Positions 8,239 through 15,361 of a stretch of DNA of 22,365 bases are shown piece by piece. The position numbers and the translations under genes were made by a program. Source of the stretch: Bacteroidales bacterium (GTDB lineage Bacteria; Bacteroidota; Bacteroidia; Bacteroidales; 4484-276); assembly GCA_018400545.1 (NCBI GenBank), contig JAGYLT010000008.1, forward strand, positions 1 to 22,365, written 5' to 3'. Every line of letters starts with the position of its first letter. The stretch's first letter is position 1. The notes below the pieces were generated by a model. That model did no database searches, was not told the DNA's origin, and was given only the letters and a program-made list of their open reading frames with translations.

Positions 8239-9114
8239 ATGCCCGATAAAATTATAAATAAGGAGCTCGATGCGTTGGTGAGTCTGTTAGATGAGCCGGA
8301 TGACAACATGTATGGGCGTGTGAGGGATAAAATCTTTTCCTACGGCCTGGATGCCATTCCGGTGCTTGAGGATGCATGGGACGGTTCAACGGATGATCAT
8401 ATTCAAAATCGGATTGAAACGTTGATTCATCAAATACAGTTCGACCATATTTTTCAGGAGCTTCGCCAGTGGAAAACCAGTCTGAGTCACGACCTGCTGA
8501 AAGGTTTCATCCTGGTGGCCAATTATCAGTATCCCGAACTGGACGATAAGCCCATCGTTACGGAAGTGGGGAAAATTATTCAGGATGTCTGGCTGGAGCT
8601 TAACAACAACCTTACACCACTCGAAAAGGTAAAGGTGCTCAACCATATCTTTTTTGATGTATGGGGTTTTAAAGGTAACAAAAAAGACCTGCATGCACCT
8701 GCCAATTCATTCATCAACAATATCCTGGAATCCCGTAAAGCCAACCCGATTTCGCTGAGCATAATCTACATGGTGGTTGCGCAAAGCCTTAAAATTCCGG
8801 TTTACGGCATCAATCTGCCACAGAATTTCATCATGGCCTACATGGGCGGAATGATCAAAGATCTTAAATCCATCACAGCCAGGGATGTGCAGTTCTACCT
8901 GAATGCCATCAATAAGGGGGCTGTTTTTACTAGGCGTGAAATAGAGCTCTTTCTGCGGCAAATCAACCTCGATGAAGAGGATAAATATTTCCTGCCCTGC
9001 GACAATGTAACCATCATCAGGCGCGTATTCAACAATCTGATATTTTCTTATGAGCATTCCGGCGACAAGGAGAAAGCCGCCGAACTCAAAAAGCTGCAGC
9101 AAGCGCTTGACTAA
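8239..9114 (+). CDS. SirB1-family transglutaminase-like protein
   Basis: The 291-aa product matches the SirB1/Transglut_core2 family. The helical N-terminal part precedes a segment LEKVKVLNHIFFDVWGFKGN (about 130-149), then NSFINNILESRKANPISLSI, a pattern equivalent to the RKGIPISLA signature, and the beta segment IPVYGINLPQNFIMAY. The family has the transglutaminase fold, but I see no cysteine at the expected active-site position before NPISLS, so enzymatic activity is doubtful. The C-terminal helices resemble a TPR-type tail. Its cellular role is not settled in any organism that I know of. It is divergent from the glucosaminidase pair and converges on the gene at 9121-9573 with only 6 bp between. 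Confidence 0.8.
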   Translation: MPDKIINKELDALVSLLDEPDDNMYGRVRDKIFSYGLDAIPVLEDAWDGSTDDHIQNRIETLIHQIQFDHIFQELRQWKTSLSHDLLKGFILVANYQYPELDDKPIVTEVGKIIQDVWLELNNNLTPLEKVKVLNHIFFDVWGFKGNKKDLHAPANSFINNILESRKANPISLSIIYMVVAQSLKIPVYGINLPQNFIMAYMGGMIKDLKSITARDVQFYLNAINKGAVFTRREIELFLRQINLDEEDKYFLPCDNVTIIRRVFNNLIFSYEHSGDKEKAAELKKLQQALD

Positions 9115-9120
9115 CCAATT

Positions 9121-9573
9121 TCATTTTATTTCCTGATAATCAGGTATCTCTTCCAGAAAAGAAAATAATTTCTTTTTAAGATCAATTTTTGCGCAGTAGT
9201 GGTCCAAACCGTTTGTCACCACAAGATATTCCACCTTTAAGGCGAGGTTGTACCTGCCGATTTGTTCGAAAACTTTTTGGGAGATGGATATGGAAGGGGC
9301 TTTGCATTCAACAATCATCAGGGGTTTTGCATTTGAACCGTAAACCACGATATCCGTTCGCTTGATGAGTTTGTTCAGGGTTAATGCTTTTTCAACAGCG
9401 ATCATGGCTATTGAAACATTTTTTGTCCTGATCAGATATTGAATAAAGTGCTGCCTTACCCATTCTTCAGCAGTAAGCGAAACGAATTTATGCCTCACCG
9501 CATCAAATATTTCCTGTTGCCCCTCACGTTCCCTGATCCTGAAATCATATGCCGGTAGGTTAAGTTGCTGCAT
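9121..9573 (-). CDS. Stand-alone HSDR_N-like PD-(D/E)XK protein
   Basis: The 150-aa product resembles the N-terminal nuclease-fold domain of type I restriction enzyme R subunits (HSDR_N family) but has no helicase partner. A PD-(D/E)XK-like core is visible: D74 in RTDIVVYG, then E89 and K91 in MIVECKAPS, followed by a QIGRYNLALKVEYLVVTNG helix-strand unit. The N-terminal segment (LTAEEWVRQHFIQYLI) is typical of the family. No hsdM, hsdS or helicase is nearby, so this is not a restriction system. Free-standing copies beside holA are common in Bacteroidota; a function in DNA repair or nucleic-acid processing is possible but unproven. It is divergent from the AMP nucleosidase gene with a compact 74-bp promoter region between. 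Confidence 0.8.
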   Translation of the reverse strand: MQQLNLPAYDFRIREREGQQEIFDAVRHKFVSLTAEEWVRQHFIQYLIRTKNVSIAMIAVEKALTLNKLIKRTDIVVYGSNAKPLMIVECKAPSISISQKVFEQIGRYNLALKVEYLVVTNGLDHYCAKIDLKKKLFSFLEEIPDYQEIK

Positions 9574-9591
9574 TGTTGATTAATGTTTTGG

Positions 9592-9599
9592 CAAACTTA
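9592..9599 (-). promoter_or_regulatory. -7 box for the HSDR_N-like gene
   Basis: Minus-strand TAAGTTTG matches TAnnTTTG and ends 18 bp before the ATG at 9573, predicting a very short leader of about 10-12 nt. No clear -33 TTTG at ideal distance. Confidence 0.48.
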
Positions 9600-9621
9600 C
9601 GGAATATCGGCTGGATTCCGT

Positions 9622-9629
9622 TACTTTTG
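9622..9629 (+). promoter_or_regulatory. -7 box for the AMP nucleosidase/holA unit
   Basis: TACTTTTG matches TAnnTTTG and ends 18 bp before the ATG at 9648, mirroring the box on the other strand at 9592-9599. Its position supports the downstream ATG at 9648 as the real start. Confidence 0.45.
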
Positions 9630-9647
9630 CAGGCAAATCCAAAGTAC

Positions 9648-10418
9648 ATGAAAACCAAAAAGGAGATCGTACAAAACTGGCTGCCAAGGTACACGGGAAC
9701 CCAACTTGAGGAATTCGGAAAATATATTCTCCTGGTAAACTTTCAGAAGTATCTGGATATGTTTGCCGCATTGCATGAAGTTGAAATTAAAGGCATGGAC
9801 CGGGCGATGCCCAGCGCAACTTTCGGCGATATCACCATGATTAAATTCGGGATGGGCAGTGCCAATGCTGCTACTATCATGGATTTGCTCAGTTCTATCC
9901 ATCCCAAAGCGGCTCTCTTCCTCGGGAAATGCGGCGGGCTGAAAAAGAAAAACCAGCTTGGCGACCTGATCCTGCCCATAGCAGCCATCCGCGGCGATGG
10001 GGTTTCTAACGATTATTTCCCCATTGAGGTGCCGGCATTGCCCGCTTTTAGCATGCAAAAAGCCATCTCAACCGCCATCAGAGAACATGGCCGGGACTAT
10101 TGGACCGGAACGGTTTACACTACCAACCGGCGCGTATGGGAGCATGATGAGAAATTTAAAAAACACCTCCGTAAAACCCGGTCAATGGTAGTGGATATGG
10201 AAACGGCAACCATTTTTACCGTGGGGTTTGCCAACGAAATTCCAACAGGTGCACTGCTGCTCGTATCTGACCAACCCATGATTTCAACCGGTGTAAAAAC
10301 CGAATCCAGTGATAATCTCGTAACCGACAATTTTATGGATGAACACCTTAAGATTGGTATCGACTCACTCAGGCAGCTCATCGAAAACAGGCAGACCGTG
10401 AAACACCTCCGATTTTAA
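9648..10418 (+). CDS. amn: AMP nucleosidase (short, catalytic-domain form)
   Basis: I chose ATG 9648 (MKTKKEIVQNWL) over the in-frame ATG at 9573, because the upstream 25 residues are unlike the family and overlap the divergent promoter. The 256-aa product has the nucleoside phosphorylase fold: KFGMGSANAATIMDLL, LFLGKCGGL, GDLILPIAAIRGDG, YTTNRRVWEHD and the conserved VVDMETATIF with the catalytic-site methionine-glutamate. AMP nucleosidase hydrolyses AMP to adenine and ribose 5-phosphate in the cytoplasm, helping to control adenylate pools. E. coli Amn is about 480 aa with an extra N-terminal domain; this is the shorter form usual in Bacteroidota. holA follows after 17 bp on the same strand, so the two are likely one transcript. 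Confidence 0.88.
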   Translation: MKTKKEIVQNWLPRYTGTQLEEFGKYILLVNFQKYLDMFAALHEVEIKGMDRAMPSATFGDITMIKFGMGSANAATIMDLLSSIHPKAALFLGKCGGLKKKNQLGDLILPIAAIRGDGVSNDYFPIEVPALPAFSMQKAISTAIREHGRDYWTGTVYTTNRRVWEHDEKFKKHLRKTRSMVVDMETATIFTVGFANEIPTGALLLVSDQPMISTGVKTESSDNLVTDNFMDEHLKIGIDSLRQLIENRQTVKHLRF

Positions 10419-10435
10419 TCTATCCGGACAGCATT

Positions 10436-11446
10436 ATGGAATTCGAAACTATCGTCAGTAAAATCAACAAAAGAATTTATGCTCCTGTATATTTTTTATC
10501 AGGCGAGGAACCATTTTTCATCGACAAAATCAGCAAGCTGATCGAAAATACGGTGTTGGATGAATCGGAGCGTGATTTTGGATTGAACGTGGTTTATGGC
10601 AGGGATGTAACCGTTGATCAGATACTGGCGCTGGCCAAGGAATATCCGGGTTTTGGGGAATACAAGGTCGTGATCGTTCGCGAAGCGCAACACGTGCGGG
10701 AGCTTGATAAAAGTGATTATCTTAAGGCTTACCTCAAAAAACCTGTTAATACCACCATACTGGTCTTCGATTACAAATACAAAAAGCTGGATAAAAGAAC
10801 CGAGTTTGCCAAACTGGTGGCTAAACATGGCGTATTGTTTCAGTCCGATCCGGTTCGCGATTACAAGATGCCCGATTACATCGAAAAAGTGCTGCAATCC
10901 CGTGGGTTCCGGATTTCGCCAGAGACAAAAATGCTTCTTGCTGAAAATCTCGGTAATAATCTCAGCAAAGTGGAAAATGAAATTGGTAAGCTGTTGCTGA
11001 ATGTTGAGAAGGGATCACAAATCACCCCGGAAATTGTGGAGGAAAATATTGGGATCAGCAAGGAATACAACATTTTCGAGTTGCAAAGGGCGCTGGGCAA
11101 GCGCGATGTTTTGCGGGTGAATAAGATCATCAATAATTTTGGGGCCAATCCGAAAGAATACCCTGCCATCATGCAGATCGTTTTGATATATGGTTATTTC
11201 AGGAAAGTTTTCCATTTTCATTTTCTGCAAAATAAAGGCAATGACAACCATGTTGCCGCCGAAATAGGCGTTCCCCCCTTTGTTGTGAAAGAGTACCGGA
11301 CAGCTGCCCGCATTTATAATCCCAAAAATTTACGGAGAATTTTCGGCCTGCTCCGCGAGTATGACCAAAAAGCCAAAGGTGTGGAAAGCTCATCAATGGA
11401 TGATGGTGAACTCATGAAGGAACTGGTTTTTAAAATCATGCACTAA
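10436..11446 (+). CDS. holA: DNA polymerase III clamp-loader subunit delta
   Basis: The 336-aa length is normal for HolA. The N-terminal YFLSGEEPFFIDKISKLIE (about 18-36) is the characteristic family opening. Later come a PGFGEYKVVIVREAQ stretch and TTILVFDYKYKKLDKR. The middle and C-terminal helical regions follow, with LLAENLGNNLSKVENEIGKL and YNIFELQRALGKRD. HolA binds and opens the beta sliding clamp as part of the clamp loader. It sits 17 bp after the AMP nucleosidase gene and converges on corA, with a repeat-bearing 63-bp gap between. Confidence 0.92.
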   Translation: MEFETIVSKINKRIYAPVYFLSGEEPFFIDKISKLIENTVLDESERDFGLNVVYGRDVTVDQILALAKEYPGFGEYKVVIVREAQHVRELDKSDYLKAYLKKPVNTTILVFDYKYKKLDKRTEFAKLVAKHGVLFQSDPVRDYKMPDYIEKVLQSRGFRISPETKMLLAENLGNNLSKVENEIGKLLLNVEKGSQITPEIVEENIGISKEYNIFELQRALGKRDVLRVNKIINNFGANPKEYPAIMQIVLIYGYFRKVFHFHFLQNKGNDNHVAAEIGVPPFVVKEYRTAARIYNPKNLRRIFGLLREYDQKAKGVESSSMDDGELMKELVFKIMH

Positions 11447-11458
11447 CCACCTTGTTAT

Positions 11459-11498
11459 ACTTACAACTCATAGCTCACACCTTATAACTTACAACTCA
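11459..11498. repeat. Short direct repeat in the holA/corA convergent gap
   Basis: ACTTACAACTCA occurs at 11459-11470 and again at 11487-11498, inside a longer degenerate run of CTTA/AACTCA units. An 11-base copy, CTTACAACTCA, recurs at 14832-14842 in another intergenic region. No hairpin or open reading frame accompanies it. Confidence 0.7.
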
Positions 11499-11509
11499 CA
11501 ACTTTTTTC

Positions 11510-12421
11510 TCACATCCATCGCTTCATCTTAAAATAGGAAACCATGCCAATGGCTACAAGCAGCATAATGGAAGTTACCACAATGAATGCACCGGGCACA
11601 TCCTGCAGCGGCAGGGCCAGGTTCATCCCGTAAATGCCTGTGATGAAAGAAAGCGGCAGAATGAAGGATGAGATCAGGGTAAGAATTTTCATGATCTGGT
11701 GTGTGCGGTTGGCCTGCAGTGAATCAAAAGTTTTAGACAGGCCCTCGATCAGTTCCTGGTAATCCTCGGTCATATCCCAGATTTTCTGATAATAGTCGAG
11801 AATGTTACCCCAGTAATCTTCCATATTTTCGGCGTAGCCCTCAATGGCGCCGCTCTCGAACTTGTGGAACAGCGGTAGCTGCGGTTTGAAAATGGTATTC
11901 AGCAGGATGATGTTTTTGCGGGTAACGGAGATGCGTTCGATGGTTTTTTCAGCCCTTTTACTAAACAGGTCGCGGTTCAGAAATTCCACATCACCGCCAA
12001 TCCTGCGCGTAAGCGACAGCGTTTCGGTCATCAGTTTTTCCAGTATATGGTAAAGCAGGGCATCGCTGGTTCCAATTTCAAATTCTTCCTTGCGTTCAGC
12101 CTGTGCAAGGGCTTCATTAAAAAGGTCCTTCACTACCCAGTGGGTGTTCCCGATGGTGATCACATAATCATCTCCCCAGAAAATTTTTACTTCCTTGGTT
12201 TTCAGGAATCGGTTGATACGGTCGAATTTGGGAAAATGAAGGATGATGAAATAATAGTCGTCGTAGATGTCAATCTTCGGGCGTTGGTTGAGTTTGCTTC
12301 GGCAGTCTTCGATGTCGAGGGGATGGAAATAAAAATTGTCTTTCAAAAATTCCAGATCCTCATCCTTGGGATCAATAATGTGGTGCCACTTAATGGTTCC
12401 GATCTTGATGGTCTCAATCAT
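11510..12421 (-). CDS. corA: CorA-family magnesium/metal transporter
   Basis: The 303-aa product has a large cytoplasmic N-terminal domain (HHIIDPKDEDLEFL... with DDYYFIILHFPKF and DDYVITIGN), a long charged helix that would form the CorA stalk (about 160-245), and two C-terminal membrane helices at about 242-262 and 274-294. Between them is the diagnostic YGMN motif (G265-M266-N267), which forms the selectivity filter in the pentameric channel. The C-terminal end MKRWM is basic. CorA mediates Mg2+ (sometimes Co2+/Ni2+) uptake across the inner membrane. A G-rich stretch precedes the start. It converges on holA and is transcribed alone as far as can be seen. Confidence 0.93.
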   Translation of the reverse strand: MIETIKIGTIKWHHIIDPKDEDLEFLKDNFYFHPLDIEDCRSKLNQRPKIDIYDDYYFIILHFPKFDRINRFLKTKEVKIFWGDDYVITIGNTHWVVKDLFNEALAQAERKEEFEIGTSDALLYHILEKLMTETLSLTRRIGGDVEFLNRDLFSKRAEKTIERISVTRKNIILLNTIFKPQLPLFHKFESGAIEGYAENMEDYWGNILDYYQKIWDMTEDYQELIEGLSKTFDSLQANRTHQIMKILTLISSFILPLSFITGIYGMNLALPLQDVPGAFIVVTSIMLLVAIGMVSYFKMKRWM

Positions 12422-12652
12422 GGTTCCCCCCTTCGCTTTGTGGTTGAAAATGCCTGATTCTACATTCCGTGTTAAATTTTAAAGCGCGAAATTATAAAAA
12501 TAAGTGAAAGCACGTTCATCCACGGGCTGATAGATGAAAGTTTTCCGGATGCTTAATTCATACCGCTGATCTCCTGAACTGATCTTCCACAAAACAATTA
12601 AATGAGGTTTCAGTTATATATTTTACTTAATTTTACCATCAAAATTTTGGAT

Positions 12653-13174
12653 ATGTCTGAAAACAAAATAGAAATACTGCAAAAGCAGATCGATAAACTC
12701 GAAAACAAGTCTTTTGACCTCGAAGCCTGGAAAAAGCATACCATCATTTTGCTGGAAGCCATTTTTGGCACAGGCAGTCAGAAAGTAAAGCAAATCGAAA
12801 ATATTGAATACGAATACAATAGCTGGTCGTTGCGCGATACTTCCGGATATTCGGCCTACCTGGACTCCTGCAAAAAGCTGGGGCGTGAGGTGCTCGAAGC
12901 TTCCATAGAGGAGCTGCAGATGAAAGGCGAGCCTCAGCCCGGTGAGGAAAAAGAAGGCAAAATTGCGATATCAGTAATCCTCGATGCGCTTGATGATGAG
13001 CTCAAAGGCTCGCAATACAAAGCCCTGATGAAGCACCTTAAAACCGATATGAACCCGGAAGAAAAATCCCGCCAGGTGCACGATATCATCAAGGAACTCG
13101 ACCACGAAACCATCATTGCCATCCTGCAGGGCATCATCATGCACAAGGATTTTGTGGATGCGATTTCGGAGTAA
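12653..13174 (+). CDS. Uncharacterised 173-aa cytoplasmic protein
   Basis: I chose ATG 12653 (MSENKIEILQKQ) rather than the in-frame ATG at 12602, whose 17 extra residues look like translated leader. No signal peptide or membrane helix is present. The N-terminal 25 residues form a likely short coiled coil. A segment follows with AWKKHTIILLEAIFG, KQIENIEYEY and SGYSAYLDSCKKLGREVLE, the last reminiscent of small helical domains found fused to or beside varied bacterial effectors, but I cannot name a family. The second half is acidic and helical (KIAISVILDALDDELKGSQY; IIKELDHETIIAILQGI). The stop is followed by a gene remnant at 13225. Function unknown. Confidence 0.72.
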   Translation: MSENKIEILQKQIDKLENKSFDLEAWKKHTIILLEAIFGTGSQKVKQIENIEYEYNSWSLRDTSGYSAYLDSCKKLGREVLEASIEELQMKGEPQPGEEKEGKIAISVILDALDDELKGSQYKALMKHLKTDMNPEEKSRQVHDIIKELDHETIIAILQGIIMHKDFVDAISE

Positions 13175-13224
13175 AATGCCAACAAAACCATTCCTTTTCA
13201 TTTTACACCCATCCAAATATTTTT

Positions 13225-13332
13225 ATGCACAGGCCTTTTGTATTGAACCTTCATTGGCAGGAATTTCAATTATATCCTGAAAAAGCGGTATTCTGGAAAA
13301 ATCAGGAAGTAGTTGAGATTGGTGGCGTATAA
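13225..13332 (+). pseudogene. Remnant resembling the N-terminus of a PdeM-type metallophosphoesterase
   Basis: A 35-codon frame begins at ATG 13225 and contains FQLYPEKAVFWKNQEVV. That closely follows the opening strands of ligase-associated phosphoesterase PdeM proteins (pattern: hydrophobic-L-P-E-[KR]-A-[VIL]-[FY]-W-K/E). In intact proteins a LLADLHLGK metal-binding motif comes next. Here the frame continues only as EIGGV and stops, 17 bp before the end of the next gene on the other strand. I infer that a 3' deletion removed almost the entire gene. The match is from memory of the family and the fragment is short, so chance similarity remains possible. Confidence 0.5.
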
Positions 13333-13349
13333 TTTCATTGCAGGTTTAA

Positions 13350-13883
13350 TTATCCCCCAACAAGCACAGCCTGAAAACCGAGCACAATTTCAACCTCAGG
13401 TTGATAGCCCTTCAAATCCTTAACACCAAAATCCAGCAGGTTAACAGCCCCGATAATGTTAAACATGGTAAACCCGCGGGAAGCGTTCTTAAGCCGGGTA
13501 AGGTTGAAATCAAAAACCGACGGAACATTCGAGTCCAGGTGTTTTACATTGAGTTCCACAGTTAATTTTTGCTTTTGGCTGTTGTTATCAAAAATCTGAT
13601 TGATGGGAATATTACCGGAAATTTCCAGATATGCATCGCCGGGAATCCTGTATTCAACTTCCTCATCCGAATAAAGCCGGGCTTCGGTAAGATTTATTTT
13701 CGCAAAAAAAGCTCCCGTTTCATAATTGATGCTCAGGCCAAAGTCTTTGGTTTCGAGCCTTACGGGCTGCCCGTTGCGCTCGGCAATAAACTCGAACTGC
13801 TGGTTCATAAACTCAAACTGCTTCTGAGCGAATAGCGGTAAGATAAAGACCAGGGAAAGTAGGGTGATGAATGTTGTTTTCAT
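13350..13883 (-). CDS. Small exported protein, possibly YceI-like
   Basis: Start taken at ATG 13883: it opens a clear signal peptide (MKTTFITLLSLVFILPLFAQ) and lies just downstream of a TAnnTTTG box; the longer in-frame start at 14057 would bury that signal and overlap the divergent gene's leader. The mature part of about 157 residues is predicted all-beta: alternating stretches such as FFAKINLTEARLY, DAYLEISGNIPINQIF, QKLTVELNVKHLD and PEVEIVLGFQAVLVGG. The order recalls YceI-type lipocalin-like proteins, but I do not see a decisive motif, so that is weak. Likely periplasmic or outer-membrane associated. Confidence 0.7.
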   Translation of the reverse strand: MKTTFITLLSLVFILPLFAQKQFEFMNQQFEFIAERNGQPVRLETKDFGLSINYETGAFFAKINLTEARLYSDEEVEYRIPGDAYLEISGNIPINQIFDNNSQKQKLTVELNVKHLDSNVPSVFDFNLTRLKNASRGFTMFNIIGAVNLLDFGVKDLKGYQPEVEIVLGFQAVLVGG

Positions 13884-13903
13884 AGGTATGAGATTTGGAC
13901 TGG

Positions 13904-13911
13904 CAAATTTA
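13904..13911 (-). promoter_or_regulatory. -7 box for the exported protein gene
   Basis: Minus-strand TAAATTTG is an exact TAnnTTTG, ending 20 bp before the ATG at 13883. It supports that start over the one at 14057. Confidence 0.48.
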
Positions 13912-14063
13912 GCCAAACCGGTGAATAAATTTACATAAAGCGCCTGGGAAAACATGAAAGGAAACTGTGTATGAAACACCACAACAAATATCCTGAACGC
14001 CCTGAAATTGCAGTTGGCACAGTTATTTCGGCCTGCATCCCTGAACTTAAAAAACAAAGAATT

Positions 14064-14429
14064 ATGGGATTTTTAGAAGTATTATTTACCATTTTAGGCG
14101 CAATCATCATTGGATTGATTTTCATTTATGCATTTAACGTGAGGGGCCCGTGGGACAGCTTCTGGAGTTTTATCCTGGTGCTTATCCTTGCGGGATTGCT
14201 GGCTGAGCTATGGATTGAGCCGATCGGCCCGGTCTATTATGATTTTGGCTGGTTTTCTACCTTGTTCGTCATCATTCTTTTTGCGCTGATTCTTGCTGCA
14301 GCTGCGCCGGCCCCGCATCTCAGGGCAACTGAAACCGAAACGGACAAACCGGTTGTGGTGCTGTCAGTATTTTTCTGGTTTATGCTGGTTTTCTTCCTAA
14401 TCGCCATCTTTTATGCACTGTTGGTTTAA
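14064..14429 (+). CDS. Small integral membrane protein, four predicted helices
   Basis: Start taken at ATG 14064 (MGFLEVLFTILG), because the extra 31 residues of the in-frame start at 13971 are hydrophilic and do not look like part of the protein. The 121-aa product has hydrophobic segments at about 3-22, 34-50, 61-80 and 98-120. A short polar loop with RATETETDKP lies between the third and fourth. Conserved-looking features are the tryptophan-rich RGPWDSFWSF and the proline-rich ELWIEPIGPVYYDFGW turn. I recognise the general type (small Bacteroidota membrane protein of unknown role) but no named family. A strong hairpin terminator lies 37 bp after the stop, indicating a monocistronic transcript. 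Confidence 0.75.
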   Translation: MGFLEVLFTILGAIIIGLIFIYAFNVRGPWDSFWSFILVLILAGLLAELWIEPIGPVYYDFGWFSTLFVIILFALILAAAAPAPHLRATETETDKPVVVLSVFFWFMLVFFLIAIFYALLV

Positions 14430-14466
14430 TATGGGGTGGAAATGAACAAAACCATTAAAACGGATA

Positions 14467-14506
14467 AAAACAAAGCCCGGCAAAAACTAGTGCCGGGCTT
14501 TGTTTT
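14467..14506 (+). terminator. Strong intrinsic terminator after the membrane-protein gene
   Basis: A perfect 16-bp stem pairs 14467-14482 with 14491-14506 (GC-rich core GCCCGGCA/TGCCGGGC), an 8-nt loop, an A-run before and T-rich sequence (TTTTGTTC) at the end. The symmetry would let it work on both strands. Confidence 0.88.
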
Positions 14507-14635
14507 GTTCCTGATTCAGGCGCTTAGGCAAAAAAACTAACCAACATGGCGGGATTCGTTTTACAAATTGTTGGATTTGATTTTCCGTGCAGCGGTTTTA
14601 ATTTTCAAATTTGTACATCAACATCCTGTAAGTAC

Positions 14636-14802
14636 GCATAGCCGTCAGGTTAAGGATCATTGTCAAACAATTATCCATAGCCCGGTCATTCATGGCCGGG
14701 TAAAATGGATAATGAATCGCACTATCTAAGGCCGTTAACGGCCTTTTGTGGTTTCGGACAATGTGCTGCATTACGGAATTCTTCTAAGCCTGACGGCTAT
14801 GC
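14636..14802. mobile_element. MITE-like element, 167 bp, with 14-bp TIRs and 8-bp target duplication
   Basis: The ends are perfect inverted repeats: GCATAGCCGTCAGG at 14636-14649 and its complement at 14789-14802. Immediately outside them the same 8 bases, GTAAGTAC, occur in direct orientation at 14628-14635 and 14803-14810, as expected of a target-site duplication. Inside are further paired segments: 14658-14668 with 14751-14763 (2-nt bulge), a hairpin with nested arms 14670-14678/14705-14713 and CCCGG/CCGGG, and the 16-bp palindrome at 14729-14744. No protein is encoded. The family is not identifiable from the ends; several transposase families make 8-bp duplications. The whole element could fold as a branched structure if transcribed. 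Confidence 0.75.
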
Positions 14803-14839
14803 GTAAGTACGGGATCAAATTAACGTAGGATCTTACAAC

Positions 14840-14870
14840 TCAACTTTTGCCAAAAAATGGCAAAAGTTGA
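14840..14870. other. Perfect AT-rich hairpin downstream of the STAS-like gene
   Basis: A 13-bp perfect stem (14840-14852 with 14858-14870, core CTTTTGCCA/TGGCAAAAG) encloses a five-A loop. On the minus strand it lies 23 bp beyond the stop of the gene at 14894-15322, so it may act as a transcript 3' end, though no U-tract follows. Confidence 0.6.
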
Positions 14871-14893
14871 TCATCAGGTAAATGTTCTGGTGG

Positions 14894-15322
14894 TTAAGTC
14901 CCAAGTGGTTCCGCCTGTTCGAGCCATTCCTTGGCCTGTTCCATATTGTTGAAATACTGGAAACGGGTATTTGGATCGATATTTTCGCGTGCATAGGCAG
15001 CGTCGAAAAAAGCATGGGCGAACAGGTTGCGGGGCACAAGCAATGCAATCCTGTTGGGCGGTAAATCTGCATACATCGAAAACAGAGTGTGCTCATACCA
15101 TGGCCCTGAGCCGGGCAGAATATGATAATAGCAGGCCTCCATATTCACCAGCAACTTTTCCGGTTGATATTCTTCAACAATCTGGCGGATTTTGATTTGC
15201 TCGCGTTTGTGGGCATCATCCACAATATTGCCACATGCCGTTTTCCAGTCGATTGCCATGGTATCATCATCCTGATTCATGGCGATTGCGATGTAATCAT
15301 TGTCAAATATTTGTTTAAACAT
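14894..15322 (-). CDS. SpoIIAA/STAS-like small protein
   Basis: The 142-aa soluble product alternates strands and helices in the manner of STAS/SpoIIAA-like proteins. An opening strand pair (YIAIAMNQDDDTMAIDWK) is followed by a helix (DAHKREQIKIRQIVEEY), then the strand PEKLLVNMEACYYHI, a region with PNRIALLVPRNLFAHAFFDA and a C-terminal NNMEQAKEWLEQ helix. Such C-terminal EAxxWL ends are typical of the family. No serine phosphorylation motif is obvious. It starts 39 bp after the universal-stress gene on the same strand, preceded by AAAGGA, and is probably co-transcribed with it. A role in stress signalling is inferred from this neighbour only. Confidence 0.68.
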   Translation of the reverse strand: MFKQIFDNDYIAIAMNQDDDTMAIDWKTACGNIVDDAHKREQIKIRQIVEEYQPEKLLVNMEACYYHILPGSGPWYEHTLFSMYADLPPNRIALLVPRNLFAHAFFDAAYARENIDPNTRFQYFNNMEQAKEWLEQAEPLGT

Positions 15323-15361
15323 GGTTTTCCTTTCGGTTTGATGGGTTTGGCTAAAACTATA

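Noticed and set aside
9121..9573. Restriction-modification system
   Set aside because: Only the nuclease-fold domain is present; no methyltransferase, specificity subunit or helicase is in the window.
9573..9647. Upstream start for AMP nucleosidase
   Set aside because: The extra 25 residues overlap the divergent promoter region and start codon of the neighbouring gene and are unlike the family's N-terminus; ATG 9648 fits better.
13884..14057. N-terminal extension of the exported protein at 13350-13883
   Set aside because: It would bury a clear signal peptide and overlaps the start of the leader of the divergent gene; a TAnnTTTG box sits directly before ATG 13883.
14507..14893. Small RNA or tRNA gene in the gap
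   Set aside because: No tRNA-like T-arm or acceptor pairing; the structure is better explained by terminal repeats plus target duplication, though transcription of the element is not excluded.
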